From: Vanrija pseudolonga
Lineage: Eukaryota > Basidiomycota > Tremellomycetes > Trichosporonales > Trichosporonaceae
DNA length: 64,000 nt
NCBI RefSeq assembly: GCF_020906515.1
Contig: NC_085849.1
Coordinates: 1 to 64,000, forward strand
Direction of reading: 5' to 3'
The notes below the pieces were generated by a model. It had not been told where the DNA came from. It searched no databases and saw nothing but the letters and a program-made list of their open reading frames with translations. Positions 42,424 through 54,151 of this stretch are shown one piece after another (positions within the stretch are counted from its first letter, which is position 1; every line of letters starts with the position of its first letter). Both the position numbers and the translations under genes were made by a program.

Positions 42424-44960
42424 GGCGAGAAGTTGGGTGGGGCTGAAGACAGGCGCGTCGGGGCCTTATGTACCTTGGAAAGCCAGTGCATACTTCACCC
42501 ACATGCGCCTGGGACGACCCCTCGCCTTGCACAGCTCTCCAGAACTGGCGCGATGTCAACAAGTCAGCAGAAGTCGTGACGCGTCGGAGCCCCTTGCCCT
42601 CGCTGGCGAGGAACATGGTCAACACTGTTCTTCGTGAGCGCGGCTCCGATGTTATTATGGTCGTTTCGGTCAACATGTTATCTTGACAACCAGTAGCGTG
42701 CTACAACTATCCCTTGTAAACCCCTCGTTGAAGCCAGCGGCGGCCGCGCGTCATGACGAGATGTTACACGACGGATGTGGACCGACGCCTGGTTCCTCAA
42801 ACCATCTCCAAGTGGCGTCTCCGACAGTCTCGTCTCAAACTCTAAAGATTACGGCCGTGGCCTGGATCTGGGCCGTGGCCGGCAAACATGTTCTTGGGTC
42901 AGATCGATGCACAAGTTGGACCAGTAACACTGTTGTCGGTCACGTTCAGCGGGGTTAAACTCTATCGAACACGATCCACAAACATTCTCACTGCCGAAAC
43001 GCGTTTCCCCGAGTGGAGGGTGCCCACACGCGCACGACGAGCAGAGATGAGGCCTTCAGGGGAAATGGCATGGCTATTCGGGTCAACAACGCCTCGGTCG
43101 AGCCTCCTCACGCGAACAAGGAGCTGGGGTCCCGCCCTTGTATGGGGGTACTTTACGGTGGCGCCGGGCCGGGTCACTCTGTCTGCCGATGTCTGCCGAC
43201 TTGAATATCCTGGCCGTAGATTCATCTCAGCCAATGCCGTGCACAGACTCATCTCCTCGCTCTGCAACGCTGTCGGAGTGCTCATCTGGGGGTGGAGGCC
43301 TAGAGTCGCGTCGACGCGTGGGGTATACTCATCTCGATCACGAATGAGGAGAGACGCACGGCCCCGCGTACTAGGCACAGTGTCAGAGACCATTACGGAA
43401 GGCCGGGGCATCGTGTTAGGTATTGACCACGGTGGAGTGGAGCCATGTCGACGTGACGAGAGGGAGGAACGGCCCCTCGGTCGGTCGCCAACGTTTCGCC
43501 TCGAGGGGAGGTCTCACTGCCTATTGAGGAGCTGAAAGATCCCTTCGGATTGACGGTATGTTGAGCTGGGCACCAGATGTGACGCCGCGTGTTTGGTCTG
43601 TTGGCTAGCAGCTCCCTCACGCGTCCTGTGGTCCTCAAGGCACCTGACACCGCGACTCGTTGCTGTAGGAGTGGGACCAAACTTCGGCTTCGTTACCAGG
43701 ACCTCAGGTGGATCACGTGCTTCCCCACATCTTGAGTGTTGTTGATCACAATGAGGAGGTTGGAGATCGTGTGCGAGGAAGTGGGAACGCATGCGCCTGG
43801 GTCTCATGGGAGCTTGAATCAGACAGAGTAGCGTTGGACGTTGGCGGAGGCATGACTGGCGACCAAAGGAGGGGCTGGGTGCAGCACCCGTCGACGGCGA
43901 GAGTGGACTTGGCGACTCGGCCTATCTCATGCACACACACACATATCGGCGACGACGAGCGAGACATCATGGTACAAGAGTGAGATACTATCCGATATTA
44001 CTTCCTTCGCACCGTCGTCGTCGTGGTGACAGGTAGGCTCTACGCTATACTACCCATCAGGTGTGGTGCAGTGGCGAGACCTTGGAACGAACGTGACTGA
44101 CCCGACGGCGCTCGGGGGCCGGTGCGCCAAGACGCCCGGACACTCGCACGTGGACGGCCACGCTCGTGGATCTCAACTGGGCACGCACATGGGCGGCATG
44201 GTTCTCACTTCACCAGACCAACTGCAACCAACTGGCGTGTGGGTCAAAAGCCGACAGCGATGATACCATCGCCGGCGTTGGCGCCCCGGGGCACTTCCCA
44301 TATGCGGAGCACCTTTTTGGCGCGCGCCAGAGTCGGCCTGCGCCTCTGTGGTCGGAGGGGGTCCGAGGCAATGGCGACGGGTCGATTGAGAGTGAACAAC
44401 GTCTCCGGGGCATCTCCTGGCTCCTGGAGGGTCTGGTGGATCTACGCGTCGATCAATCGCTCGTCAAGCAGCGTGTACTTGGCGGTAAGCGGGCTGACGC
44501 TCAGCGGCGCGACCACCCCGTCCTCGCTCCTCACACACTGAGTGGGTGTGCTGTGCATACCAGGGCGTCAGCAAGAAGTCGTCTTGACACATATGCCCGA
44601 TGCACAGTCTGTCAATGTTGGACGGCAAGGCACTATGGGGAATGGACACATGGGGGCCAAGCAGTGGAATGCAAGCGAGGGCGGGCTCGCTCGACGAGGA
44701 TGAGAGGGTGGGGCATAGAGAGAGGCAGCGCGGCGGCGACGGCGGCGGCGGCCGAGTGGGGAAAATGACGGCATGTGCCCTCAACTGCCGCACGTCATGG
44801 GACCAATGCCGCTGCTCGTCCTCGGCAGCAGCAGCCATCCCCAGGCAAGGCAGGCAAGGCAGGCAGGTGGGCAGCCTCCCTTCCATATTATCTTGTTCAT
44901 CCTTTACTGCTTTGCTTCATCTCTCCAACTCACATTACTACTCTTCAGTCCCAAACAACC
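42424..44960. other. Gene-poor interval, 2.5 kb
   Basis: Starts with the upstream blocks shared with mucin-like gene 1 (42578-42630, 42671-42701, 42748-42767) and the inverted shared segment 42827-42878. The rest has long overlapping ORFs on both strands (for example 42888-43535) with no recognisable content, then the phosphofructokinase promoter with GGCAA/GGCAGG repeats near 44843-44868. Confidence 0.5.
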
Positions 44961-47900
44961 ATGTCATCCCAGCTGGGATTTGACACACAGTCCCCGCGCT
45001 CTGGCACGCCGCAGCCCAACGGTGCCGGGGCGAATGGAAACCACGAGGGTGCCGACCATGACGAGGCGACACCAGTCGTGCACCGCGCTTCACTCCCCCG
45101 CTCGAGCTCGCCGGTCCAGTTCTCCAGCAGTGCGCACACCGCGCATCACAGCGCTGGACCGAAGAAGATTGCTGTGCTGACATCGGGCGGCGACTCGGCG
45201 GGCATGAACGCTGCGGGTGAGTCGATATGGCTGCCGATCCACGACACTCTTGTTATCAGGAGGCGGCACGCTTCGCGATAAGAAGCTGACAGGCCGCAGT
45301 GCGCGCCGTCGTCCGCTATGGCATTGCTCGGTGAGTGGATTCGGCCCCGGGTGACTGCGTGAGAAGGTGTCCATGGCGTTGGTGATGCCAAGAAACGCCC
45401 CCGGTCGGCCATTTCGCCGTCCACCGCCCCCCATACCTCCTCATCCACACACAACTGACCACCCGCAGCGGCTGCCAGGCGTACATCATCCGCGAGGGCT
45501 GGGAAGGCCTCGTGCGCGGCAATGCGACCGAGCCCACGCCGGCGTCGTCGCGCCACCCATCCAACGTCGCCTCGCCGGCCATCAACGCTGCGCTCAACCC
45601 CCGCAGCGTGGGCTTTGGCCAGATGATGTCCAAGCTCTCGCTGGACAATAGCGACCGCCCCGACGACCCCTTTGGGTCAGCAAGCGCGCAGAATGCCTGG
45701 ACGCCGATGGCATTCGACTCAAAGGACCCGAACGCGATCGCCAGACTGTCCGATGCGCCCCTGTCGTTTGGCTACGGCGGCCTCCTCCGCGACGGGGCGG
45801 GCGAGGGCGACCCCGACGAGCTGGCCGCGACGTTTAGCGACCACCCGCCTACGATTGAGGATGAGGTCGATGACAATGGCCGTTCGCTCAAGGACCGCTA
45901 CATTGTCCGCGTGGGCTGGGACGACACGCGCAGCTGGCTCGGCGAGGGCGGCACTCTTATCGGGTCGTCTCGCTGTCCTTCATGTGAGTGGGCAAGCTAC
46001 ATATTGAGGGCTAACAGCTACAGTCCGTACGCGCGAGGGACGTCTCAAGGCCACACACAACTTGATCAAGTATGGCATTGACTGCCTCGCCATCTGCGGT
46101 GGTGACGGCTCGCTCACAGGTGCCGATGTCCTGCGCGGCGAGTGGCCGGACCTCATCCGCGAGCTCCACGCAAACGGCACTATCACCGACGACCAGTTTG
46201 AGGAGCACCAGCACCTCAACATTGTCGGCCTTGTCGGCTCCATCGAGTGGGTAGCAGTGTGGGCATACCGCTGACGCGTAGCAACGACATGTCCATGACG
46301 GACCAGACCATCGGTGCCGACACTGCGCTGCACCGTATCTGCGAGGCTGTCGACTCTATTTCGTCCACGGCGTCGTCGCACTCGAGAGCGTTCGTCATCG
46401 AGGTCATGGGCAGGCACTGCGGCTGGCTGGCTCTGATGGCAGGTGTCGCCACGGGCGCCGACTTCATCTTCATCCCCGAGGACCCGCCCAGCGGCGACTG
46501 GGAGGAGGAGCTGTGCGGCGTCCTCCATCACCACCGCCAGATCGGTAAGCGCAAGAGCATTGTCATTGTCGCCGAGGGCGCGCTCGACGCCAACCTCAAG
46601 CCCATCAAGGGCGACTATGTCAAGGACATCCTCACCAAGCGCCTTGGGCTGGACACACGTCTCACCACCCTCGGCCACACGCAGCGCGGCGGCAAGCCGT
46701 CGGCCGCTGACCGCATTCTGGTAGGTGCCGCCGCCTCAGCCTTTGAAGCACCGCGCTGACGTCTCAGGCAACCCTCCAAGGTGTCAAGGCCGTCGAGGCC
46801 CTGCTCGAGGCCACGCCCGAAACCCCTTCGTACATGATCGGCATTCAGGAGAACAAGATCACCAAGGTGCCCCTGCTCGAAGCCGTCGCGCAAACAAAGG
46901 CCGTTGCCGAAGCGATCGAGAACAAGGACTTTGCCAAAGCCATCTCGTACCGTGATGCCGACTTTCAGGACATGCTTGAGGCCTTCAAGATCAGCAGCTC
47001 TCTTTCGCAGGCCGACCACGCTCCCGAGGGTCAGAGACTCCGCCTAGCCATCATCCAGTGAGGTTGACACAAGAGGCAATGCTGACCTCGCCAGCGTTGG
47101 TGCTCCCGCAGGAGGCATGAATGCCGCGACACGTCAGGCGGTCAGATACTGTCTGGCACGTGCGCACACCCCTCTCGGTATCCACAACGGCTTTGAGGGT
47201 CTCCTCGACGACAACATCACGGAACTCACCTGGCTCCGTGTCGACAACTGGACGACCCGCGGTGGCTCCGAGCTGGGCACGAACCGCACGTTGCCCAATG
47301 TCGACATGGGCGGTATCGCCGCTGCGCTGCAGCGTCACAAGATTGACGGCCTGCTCCTCATCGGCGGCTTTGAGGCCTTTAGTGCCGTGACCATGCTGGA
47401 GAAGGCGCGCAAGGACTACCCTGCGCTGCACATCCCCATCATTCACATCCCCGCGACCATTTCCAACAACGTTCCCTTGACCGACTTCTCGCTGGGCTCT
47501 GACACCTCGCTCAACGTCCTCGTTTCGGCGTGCGATGCCATCAAGCAGAGTGCGTCGGCATCGCGCAACCGTGTGTTTGTTGTCGAGACTCAGGGCGGAA
47601 TGAGTGGCTACTTGGCAACTCTCGGCGCTCTTGCCGTCGGCGCAGTGCTCGTCTACACTCCAGAAGAGGGAATCAACCTGCGGACCCTGCTCGAGGACGC
47701 CGAGTTCCTCAAGGAACGCTACAAGCTAGACGAGAAGGGACAGCAAGAGGGGCGCCTTGTTGTGCGGTAAGCCACAAAGCCAACCACCACACAGAGCTAA
47801 CACCGGGACCAGGTCGGAAAAATCATCGAGTGTTTACACGACAGACTTTGTAACCAAGGTTCTCAAAGAGGAGGGCAAGGACCTCTTTGACGCCCGCTCG

Positions 47901-48347
47901 GCCCAGCTCGGCCACACGCTCCAGGGTCTCGTCCCATCGCCCCTGGACCGTACGCGCGCGGCTCGCATGGCCCTCTTGTCGGTCAAGTTCCTCGAGAAGC
48001 ACGCCCACGCCCGCTCGCAGGACTACACTGGCCGCCGCCGCACGGCCGACCTGCCGCCCACCGACACGGCCGCCATGATTGCGGTCAGAGGCTCCAAGAT
48101 TCTGTACGCCAAGATGTCGGACGTCATTTCGCACACCGACGTCAAGCTGCGCCGCGGCGAAGACGTGTGGTGGTACGACATCAAGCGCCTGGTCGAGATC
48201 CTTGGCGGCCGCACCGGTCTCGTCACCAGCCTCTTTGCCCAGAGCAAGCGCAAGCGCCCCGTCCGTCACCGCTATGGCAGTTACCAGATTGCGGGAGTCA
48301 ACGACGACTGCCCTGTCCCAAACTTGAACCCGACCCCTAATGTCTAA
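44961..48347 (+). CDS. PFK1: 6-phosphofructokinase (eukaryotic two-domain type)
   Basis: Eight exons (44961-45216, 45300-45330, 45469-45983, 46024-46246, 46282-46720, 46768-47057, 47095-47766, 47813-48347) give 986 residues, the size of fungal PFK subunits. It phosphorylates fructose 6-phosphate to the 1,6-bisphosphate, the committed step of glycolysis, in the cytosol. The N-terminal catalytic half has [61 protein letters not shown] and [14 protein letters not shown]; the C-terminal regulatory half has [35 protein letters not shown] and [13 protein letters not shown]. An extra acidic insert with [13 protein letters not shown] lies near residue 200. The Ser-rich first 65 residues resemble fungal PFK extensions. 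Exon 2 is only 31 nt. A typical single-copy housekeeping gene, marking the end of the accessory subtelomere. Confidence 0.97.
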
Positions 48348-50797
48348 GACTGGTGAGCCCACAACGTCAACAACGACTGCTGCTCGGGTCCTGCACCTGT
48401 CGTGAGTCCATAGCCCAACTCCATGTACTGTATCACGTGAATCTACGTCCCTCGCTGTCATTGCTCCAAGGGCTCTTTTGCCCCCCAGCAGTAAAGTTCC
48501 TGCACCAACCTAACCTTGTGCTATTGCCACTTCCCCCCTATGACGTCGCCAGGCTTAGCTGATTAGGGTCCTGACCGCCTCCGGGGTCAACAGAGTGGAG
48601 GGCAGGATGCCAAGGAGAGACATTGGGCGCACAGATGCATCGTGCATAGGCCGGACTCAATCGAACGCCATCCATGAGCCACACACTCTTGGAACCTTGG
48701 AAGGTGCATGTCTGACGTGGGCTGTTAAGCCGCGCCGCGTGGACATTGTTGTTGTGTTGACCGGCCCCCGAGTTACGCCTTGTTATCAGCATCCTTGAAC
48801 GACATGCCAAACGCCGGGGATGCTCGGCAGCCAAAGGCCTAGCGGCTAGCCACGTCGAGCCAGCTGCACGGACGGACAAGGGCCCGACTGCCAAACAAAG
48901 GCAACACCGCCTCCCACGTCCTTCCGAATTTGGGTCTTGGACGGACATAAGCATGCTCGACAAGCATAGACCGGTATTCAATAGAGACCTAGTCTGTGGC
49001 GACAGCCAAAGAGTGCCGCCACAGGTGGACGGGGACTATTCCCTGTGCAATCGGTGCGCAGCACTCGTCGAGGGCACAACAAACAAAGGACAACAGACGT
49101 CGAGACCCCCCAACCTGCCAAGTCGGTCTCCGGGTCGGTGGTCGGTGTGTTTTGCTCTCGGTTCAAGACTGTAGACGCCTCGGCAAAGTTGACTGCATTG
49201 GTGCGAGCAATCGACGAAGGTGTTGCTACAGTACCTCGCATGTGCCTGCCCGCAGCGGGGTGCGACTGAACCAGTTGTGCGCTCGGCGACTTGGCGGACA
49301 ATAAGTCCGCCCACTCCCCACTCCATGAGACAATAGCTTTGCCCCTGTTGTACACCAGCCAGTAGTAAGTGGGTAATGGCCGACTCGACAAGACAAAAGG
49401 CAGCGTCCATGTTGCCGAAGTCCAAGGCAGTTTGGGTGGCGTCAGGGGTCAAAGAGGCACATGACGAACGAACAGCAAAGGTACACCGCAGCTGCGCCAA
49501 AGACAAGCAAGGTCATACAACCCTGACCGCACGTCAGCCTGACACGTCTGTGGGTCCTGGCACCCTGATCGTCCTAACTGACGCGCGCGTAGACAAGGCA
49601 CGGGGACGACAGGCCGTGCGTGCGTGCGCTGCAGCTCGAGGTCCTTGTCACCGCCTAAGGAGGACGCGACCACTGCCCGCTCGTCTTTTGGATCCGCGAC
49701 CCTGCCAGATACGGACGGACCCTCGGCTCTTCGGACTACGGCCGGCCGGCACGGTTATGCCGCGGACCCCAAGTCGTCCGCACACAAGCGCCGGAGGGAC
49801 TCGGTTGCACATATGTGACGCATGCGTGTAATTCGTCCTCCGTCTTGTAGCAGCACGCGACACCACCACCACCACCGTGACCCCACCGCCACGACTGTCT
49901 CACACTCGGGGTCGTTAGGACTGAATAGCGTCGCGTCACACAACGACGCATGCACAATTGACGGAGTTTGGTGCGCACGTCGGAGTAACAGGCAAGGCTC
50001 GGCACACATGCAGTAGCGTGACCCATACTGAAAGCGCAGTCGTGGCCCCGCCGGCGAGTGTGGCTCGCATGAACGGCACGGCACCGAGCTCGGAAAAAAA
50101 TCAAAAATGATGAGAACCGAGACAGAGCAACCGCGGTCACCGGCGCGAACTATTGACCAGTCTGTATTCATGGATAGGGTAGAGAAGATTGGGTTTAATC
50201 TGCCGCACCGCCGAGCTTGGTGAGCCTGTGAGCCTGTGGACAAGAACGCCACTCTTTGTCCGTCTCCCTGACGAGGCGCAGGACCATATGACTCAAGAGG
50301 CGCAGGTGCGGCGCTCGAAAAGAACCAGAATACGCCGTCCCTCGGCAGCCCAGTGCCTGTGACAGCCGTTCCAAGAGCGCCACGCGCATCAGGGCCAGCG
50401 CCATGATAAACTCATTTAAGGATAACACGCTCGCAGCCTGGCAGGAGACGACGAGGCACACTGCACGACGCCACACTGAAATAACGACGCCCAGCAACGC
50501 CAGCTATTCTATTGTGCAGACGCCTGATACCAAGCCGCGGATCCCCAGTCCCCAGGCCTCGCCTAATGCTCGCTGTGGCACAAGTGCTGGCATCGCATCG
50601 CATCGCGTCGGGGCCCTTGACCTGGGTGGGTCGTGGGCTGCTGCTGACGTCGCCAGGTGCGCCTGCGTGCCGGAGGCGCCGGGCGTGCCGGGGGCGCCGG
50701 GGACTCGGCCGGCTGTGGGCAACGACCCCCGAACCGTCGCCTCACAAGACGGCCACAACGTCCATGGGACTCCCCACGCGGGCTCGCTACGGTGAGG

Positions 50798-50824
50798 CAG
50801 CAGCAGCAGCAGCAGCAGCAGCAG
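50798..50824. repeat. (CAG)9 microsatellite
   Basis: Nine perfect CAG units in the gap before the CPL1-like gene. Confidence 0.9.
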
Positions 50825-51241
50825 CTTGTCCTGCCCTCAACCCCCCCGTACCTGCCAAACCAAGGCAAGGGCGTCACAGGTGGCTGCTTTGGAACAACAG
50901 GTGTCTGCTTCAGCCACCCCAGTGCCTCAAACAGCGGCCAGCTGAGCAGCGCGTGCGACAGCAGAGCATGTTATCGAGTAACGAGTGCGAACGTGAGGGA
51001 GGGTTGGAACGAGGGGGCTGCTTGGCAAGGGTGTGCCAGGAGACACAGCGTCTCTTGTCTCGAAGTACGCCATTGTGAGCACCAACTCATGTGCTACGTT
51101 GAGTGCCGAGCAATCCCCGTGGCCAAGAACAAGCTTTCGACGTCGTTGGTTGGCCGCATGGGCTGTCGTGTTTGCTCCGAAGGACGTAGCACTTGGGTAC
51201 TTAACTCTAGAGGTGCAGGCTCTCTTTCTCATCAACATCGA

Positions 51242-51269
51242 CCCCCCCCCCCCTCCCCCCCCCCTCCCC
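51242..51269. repeat. C-rich tract upstream of the CPL1-like gene
   Basis: C12-T-C10-T-C4, ending about 55 bp before the ATG at 51325. Pyrimidine tracts are common in the 5' UTRs of fungal genes; this one is unusually pure. Confidence 0.8.
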
Positions 51270-51324
51270 TTCGACTCTCAAACCCTCAAGAACACCGCCC
51301 TCACCCCCACCACACCGCGGAGCA

Positions 51325-52460
51325 ATGAAGTCGCTCCTCCTCCTCCTCGCCGCCATCGGTCTCCTCAGCGGCGCCACCGCCGTCTTCGTCGAGTGTGCCG
51401 CCGTCGGCGGTCTCGTCGGTGGCCTGCTCACCGGTGTGCTGGGCACTGTCAACACCCTCGTCCAGCAGCTGCTCACCGGCAACGACTGTATCGTGAGTCT
51501 GGACATCGCTGCCTGTAGCAAGCATTCTGACAATTCCACAGGCCACCTGCCAAAACAGCCCTCAGTACAACTTTGCCATCTTCGCCAAGGGTCTCTCGCT
51601 TGACCTCAAGACGTATGACCAGACCCAGCTGCTGGGTACCTGCTGGTGCAGCTCGACTGGTGTCTCGCCCAACGCTGTCATTGCTGGTGAGTTCACCCAG
51701 TGTTGACCCTTGCTGACTTGCAGGTTCCGACTCGCAGGGAACCTGCACTACCACTGTTGTCAACCTCATCGGCACACGCGTCGACTACATTCGCGGCGGA
51801 AGCACCGTCACCTTTGGCGGCTGCAGCAAGGACACTGGCTTCCCTGCCAGCGACAACACGCAGTTCTCAGTCAGCACCGCCGACCAGTGCTTCAAATCGG
51901 CGCAGTGCCAGAACAAGAAGTACATTTCGATTCGTGCCAGCGGCGTCAACCAGCTCCTGTCTCTCCTCAACCTCCTCAACATCCTCCTCGGCCGCACTGG
52001 TGGACAGTACGACTGTGCCTGCTCCAACACTGCCCCCTCAGGAGCCACGGCGATCTGCGGCGACGAGACTGGCTCTACTCCCAGCGGGCTCCTCTCTGTC
52101 GCGAAGACGTACGCCTTCTCCAACTATGCTCAGGTGATTGCCTCGGGCGCCGTTCGTCGTCGCTATGCCGAGCAGATGCGCCTGGCTGAGGAGGCGGCGC
52201 GCGACGCCTACTGCCCATTGGGCAAGTCTGCGTGCCGCGTCCCCGGCTCGTCCGACTACGAGTGCATCGACACCAACTCGGAGCTCGAGTCGTGCGGCGG
52301 CTGCGCGTACGGTGCCTATGGCAGCAACTCGACCTACACCGGCACCGACTGCACTGCCCTCCCCGGCGTCCTCCCGGGCGCAACCTCGTGCTGGCACGGC
52401 TCCTGTGTTGTCACTCGCTGCCGACGTGGCTTCACTCTTGTCGACGGTGCCTGCATCTAA
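51325..52460 (+). CDS. Secreted protein with C-terminal CPL1-like domain
   Basis: Exons 51325-51492, 51542-51686 and 51724-52460 give 349 residues. A signal peptide (KSLLLLLAAIGLLSGATA) is followed by a Gly/Leu-rich hydrophobic stretch, a Cys-rich middle (TCQNSPQYNF, CWCSSTG, CFKSAQC, CACSNTAP) and a C-terminal CPL1-like domain: CPLGKSACRVPGSSDYEC, DTNSELESCGGCAYG, GTDCTALPGVLPGATSC and CVVTRCRRGFTLVDGAC. The domain is found in many basidiomycete secreted proteins; the founding member, Cryptococcus CPL1, is linked to the capsule and to host interaction. The disulfide-rich fold and a role at or outside the wall are expected; the partner is unknown. Two short introns with standard sites. Confidence 0.88.
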
Positions 52461-54151
52461 GAAACAACAAAACGACCTCACCTAATACTGTATCCCCAAA
52501 CCTCTTTCCTCGTGAGCCCAGCATTACAGAAAGCTGGCGGACACTTTACTTTTCTTTAGTATTTCCATCTCAATTCGCATAGATTTCGGGCTATCCATCT
52601 CTCCAACCATGATACCCAGTCATGTCACGATCCATGCATCCATCACGAGTAAGCTGGGCTTTGGAAGAGCGGTCGTGTCGCCCGCCACACTTGAAAGGGA
52701 TATTGCTAGGGTTACTACTACTACCGACATTGCCCATTGTGCCACATCGAGGATCCCTTGGCATCAGCCACCACTTGACGCCTCCAATTTGTGTCCGAGG
52801 CGTTTTGACTCTGAACGGGACAGTCACCGATGTCCCAATACAGAGCTGTTGGATGCTTCCACGCGAGATCTGCTGCCCCACGATCCCCTCGCCCTGTACA
52901 CCTTCAATTGGGTACAGCTCGCCCCTCTTGGTCACCCCCTTACTGAGTGAGTAATGAATATCAGTTCAAGGTGCACGCAGAACATGCAGCGGTTCTTCCA
53001 GAGGACGCGTCAGCAGATGCTCTACGCCTTGAATCATCTCATCTCATTCCATAGGATCACCCGCCCTTGGCGTGCGCTAGCTTGACCTCGGGCTTTCACA
53101 TCCGCTGAATGGAGCCTCCTTATCACTGAATGAGTGCTCCACGTCGGCAATGTGCGCTCATGTCGACAATTGGGCTTGGACGACTCCACCTGCGCGTTAC
53201 ATTGAAGGGCCATGCATGAGCTGCATAGAGCTGGAGATCACTGCGCAGCCGATCGCGCCCGCCGCTGCCGAAAGATGCGGGCAACTGGTTCCTATTGAAA
53301 TGCCATGTTAGCGACCGTCGCGCCTTCACCTTGGGTGGTACATCGCCATGAGCAGGGGTGGAGCGAGTTCCTGCCCACATTGCCGACGATCCAAAGAACC
53401 GGCTAGAATCGGTGTGTGGCATGTGTGGGGGTCATGTCAAAGTCGGGTACGCTCCTTCCGGCGGCACCCCTTCGGCACTGCCGGAAAGAAGCCCTCGCCA
53501 TGGACGCGAGTGTTTTCCCTGACGCGTTGCTGAACGCGTTGGAGGCGTTGGACGCGTCGAATCAAGGTCGTCAAGTGTGGCTGGAGGCGCCGAGGCGCCG
53601 GCATCGCCGTGTGGCGCTTGTCGAAGCGATATTGTGCTGGCTGCCGGTTTCAGCGCATGTCTCAGCCACGTCCTCGTCTCTGCGCCATGCCTTGGCTGGT
53701 TCAGTGGCTCGTGCGCATCAGGGGACGTACTGTAGAGAGGGCCTTTGTTTGGCAGGAATCGGCTCGCCTGACAGCTTTTGAGCAGCGCCGTTAGTCCGAC
53801 CAATGTCGGAAGGCGGCGCCGCGGACAGTGGCCGAATCTCCGTAGGCCCTACAACCGACCACCTCCTCGGTGGGGCTGATCGACCATGCATGCACAAAAA
53901 TGAGAAGGTACGATTGTCCATGAACGATAAGAGAGGCTAGTGAGAGCGTACGCGCGCTTCATGAATGATATAGACACAATTAGGCGGGTGGACCCGGCAC
54001 TGAGCGCAGAAGCGTGTTTTGCCTCAGTCCGGATTGCACCAAGGCTATGTATGGGGTTATGCAAGGTCCGTCGTCATGGATCTTGGCACTTGAAAAGGCG
54101 ACACGGACGGCCAGGTGCGGGTCGAGTGATAATGCGAAGGGATACAGCCGC
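52461..54151. other. Gene-poor interval between convergent genes, 1.7 kb
   Basis: 3' flanks of the CPL1-like and MP88-like genes. ORFs of about 100-120 codons overlap each other on both strands (52591-52954, 53416-53803); none has recognisable features. Confidence 0.5.

Larger units (their letters stand above)
48348..51324. other. Gene-poor interval, 3.0 kb
   Basis: I found no supportable protein or RNA gene. Overlapping ORFs on both strands (for example 49755-50252 minus, 50657-51328 plus) show no motif or plausible splicing. Contains a (CAG)9 tract at 50798-50824 and a C-rich tract at 51242-51269 (runs of 12 and 10 C) just before the CPL1-like gene. Confidence 0.5.

Noticed and set aside
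42888-43535. 215-codon plus-strand ORF upstream of phosphofructokinase
   Set aside because: A 149-codon ORF overlaps it on the other strand, neither has motifs, a signal peptide or plausible splicing, and the start lies inside the shared inverted element.
44166-44768. 200-codon plus-strand ORF
   Set aside because: Low-complexity Arg/Gly/Ala end, overlapping ORFs in three other frames, no motif.
50657-51328. 223-codon plus-strand ORF containing the CAG tract
   Set aside because: Its length comes from the repeat and the poly-C tract read as poly-Gln and poly-Pro; it runs into the CPL1-like start codon in another frame.
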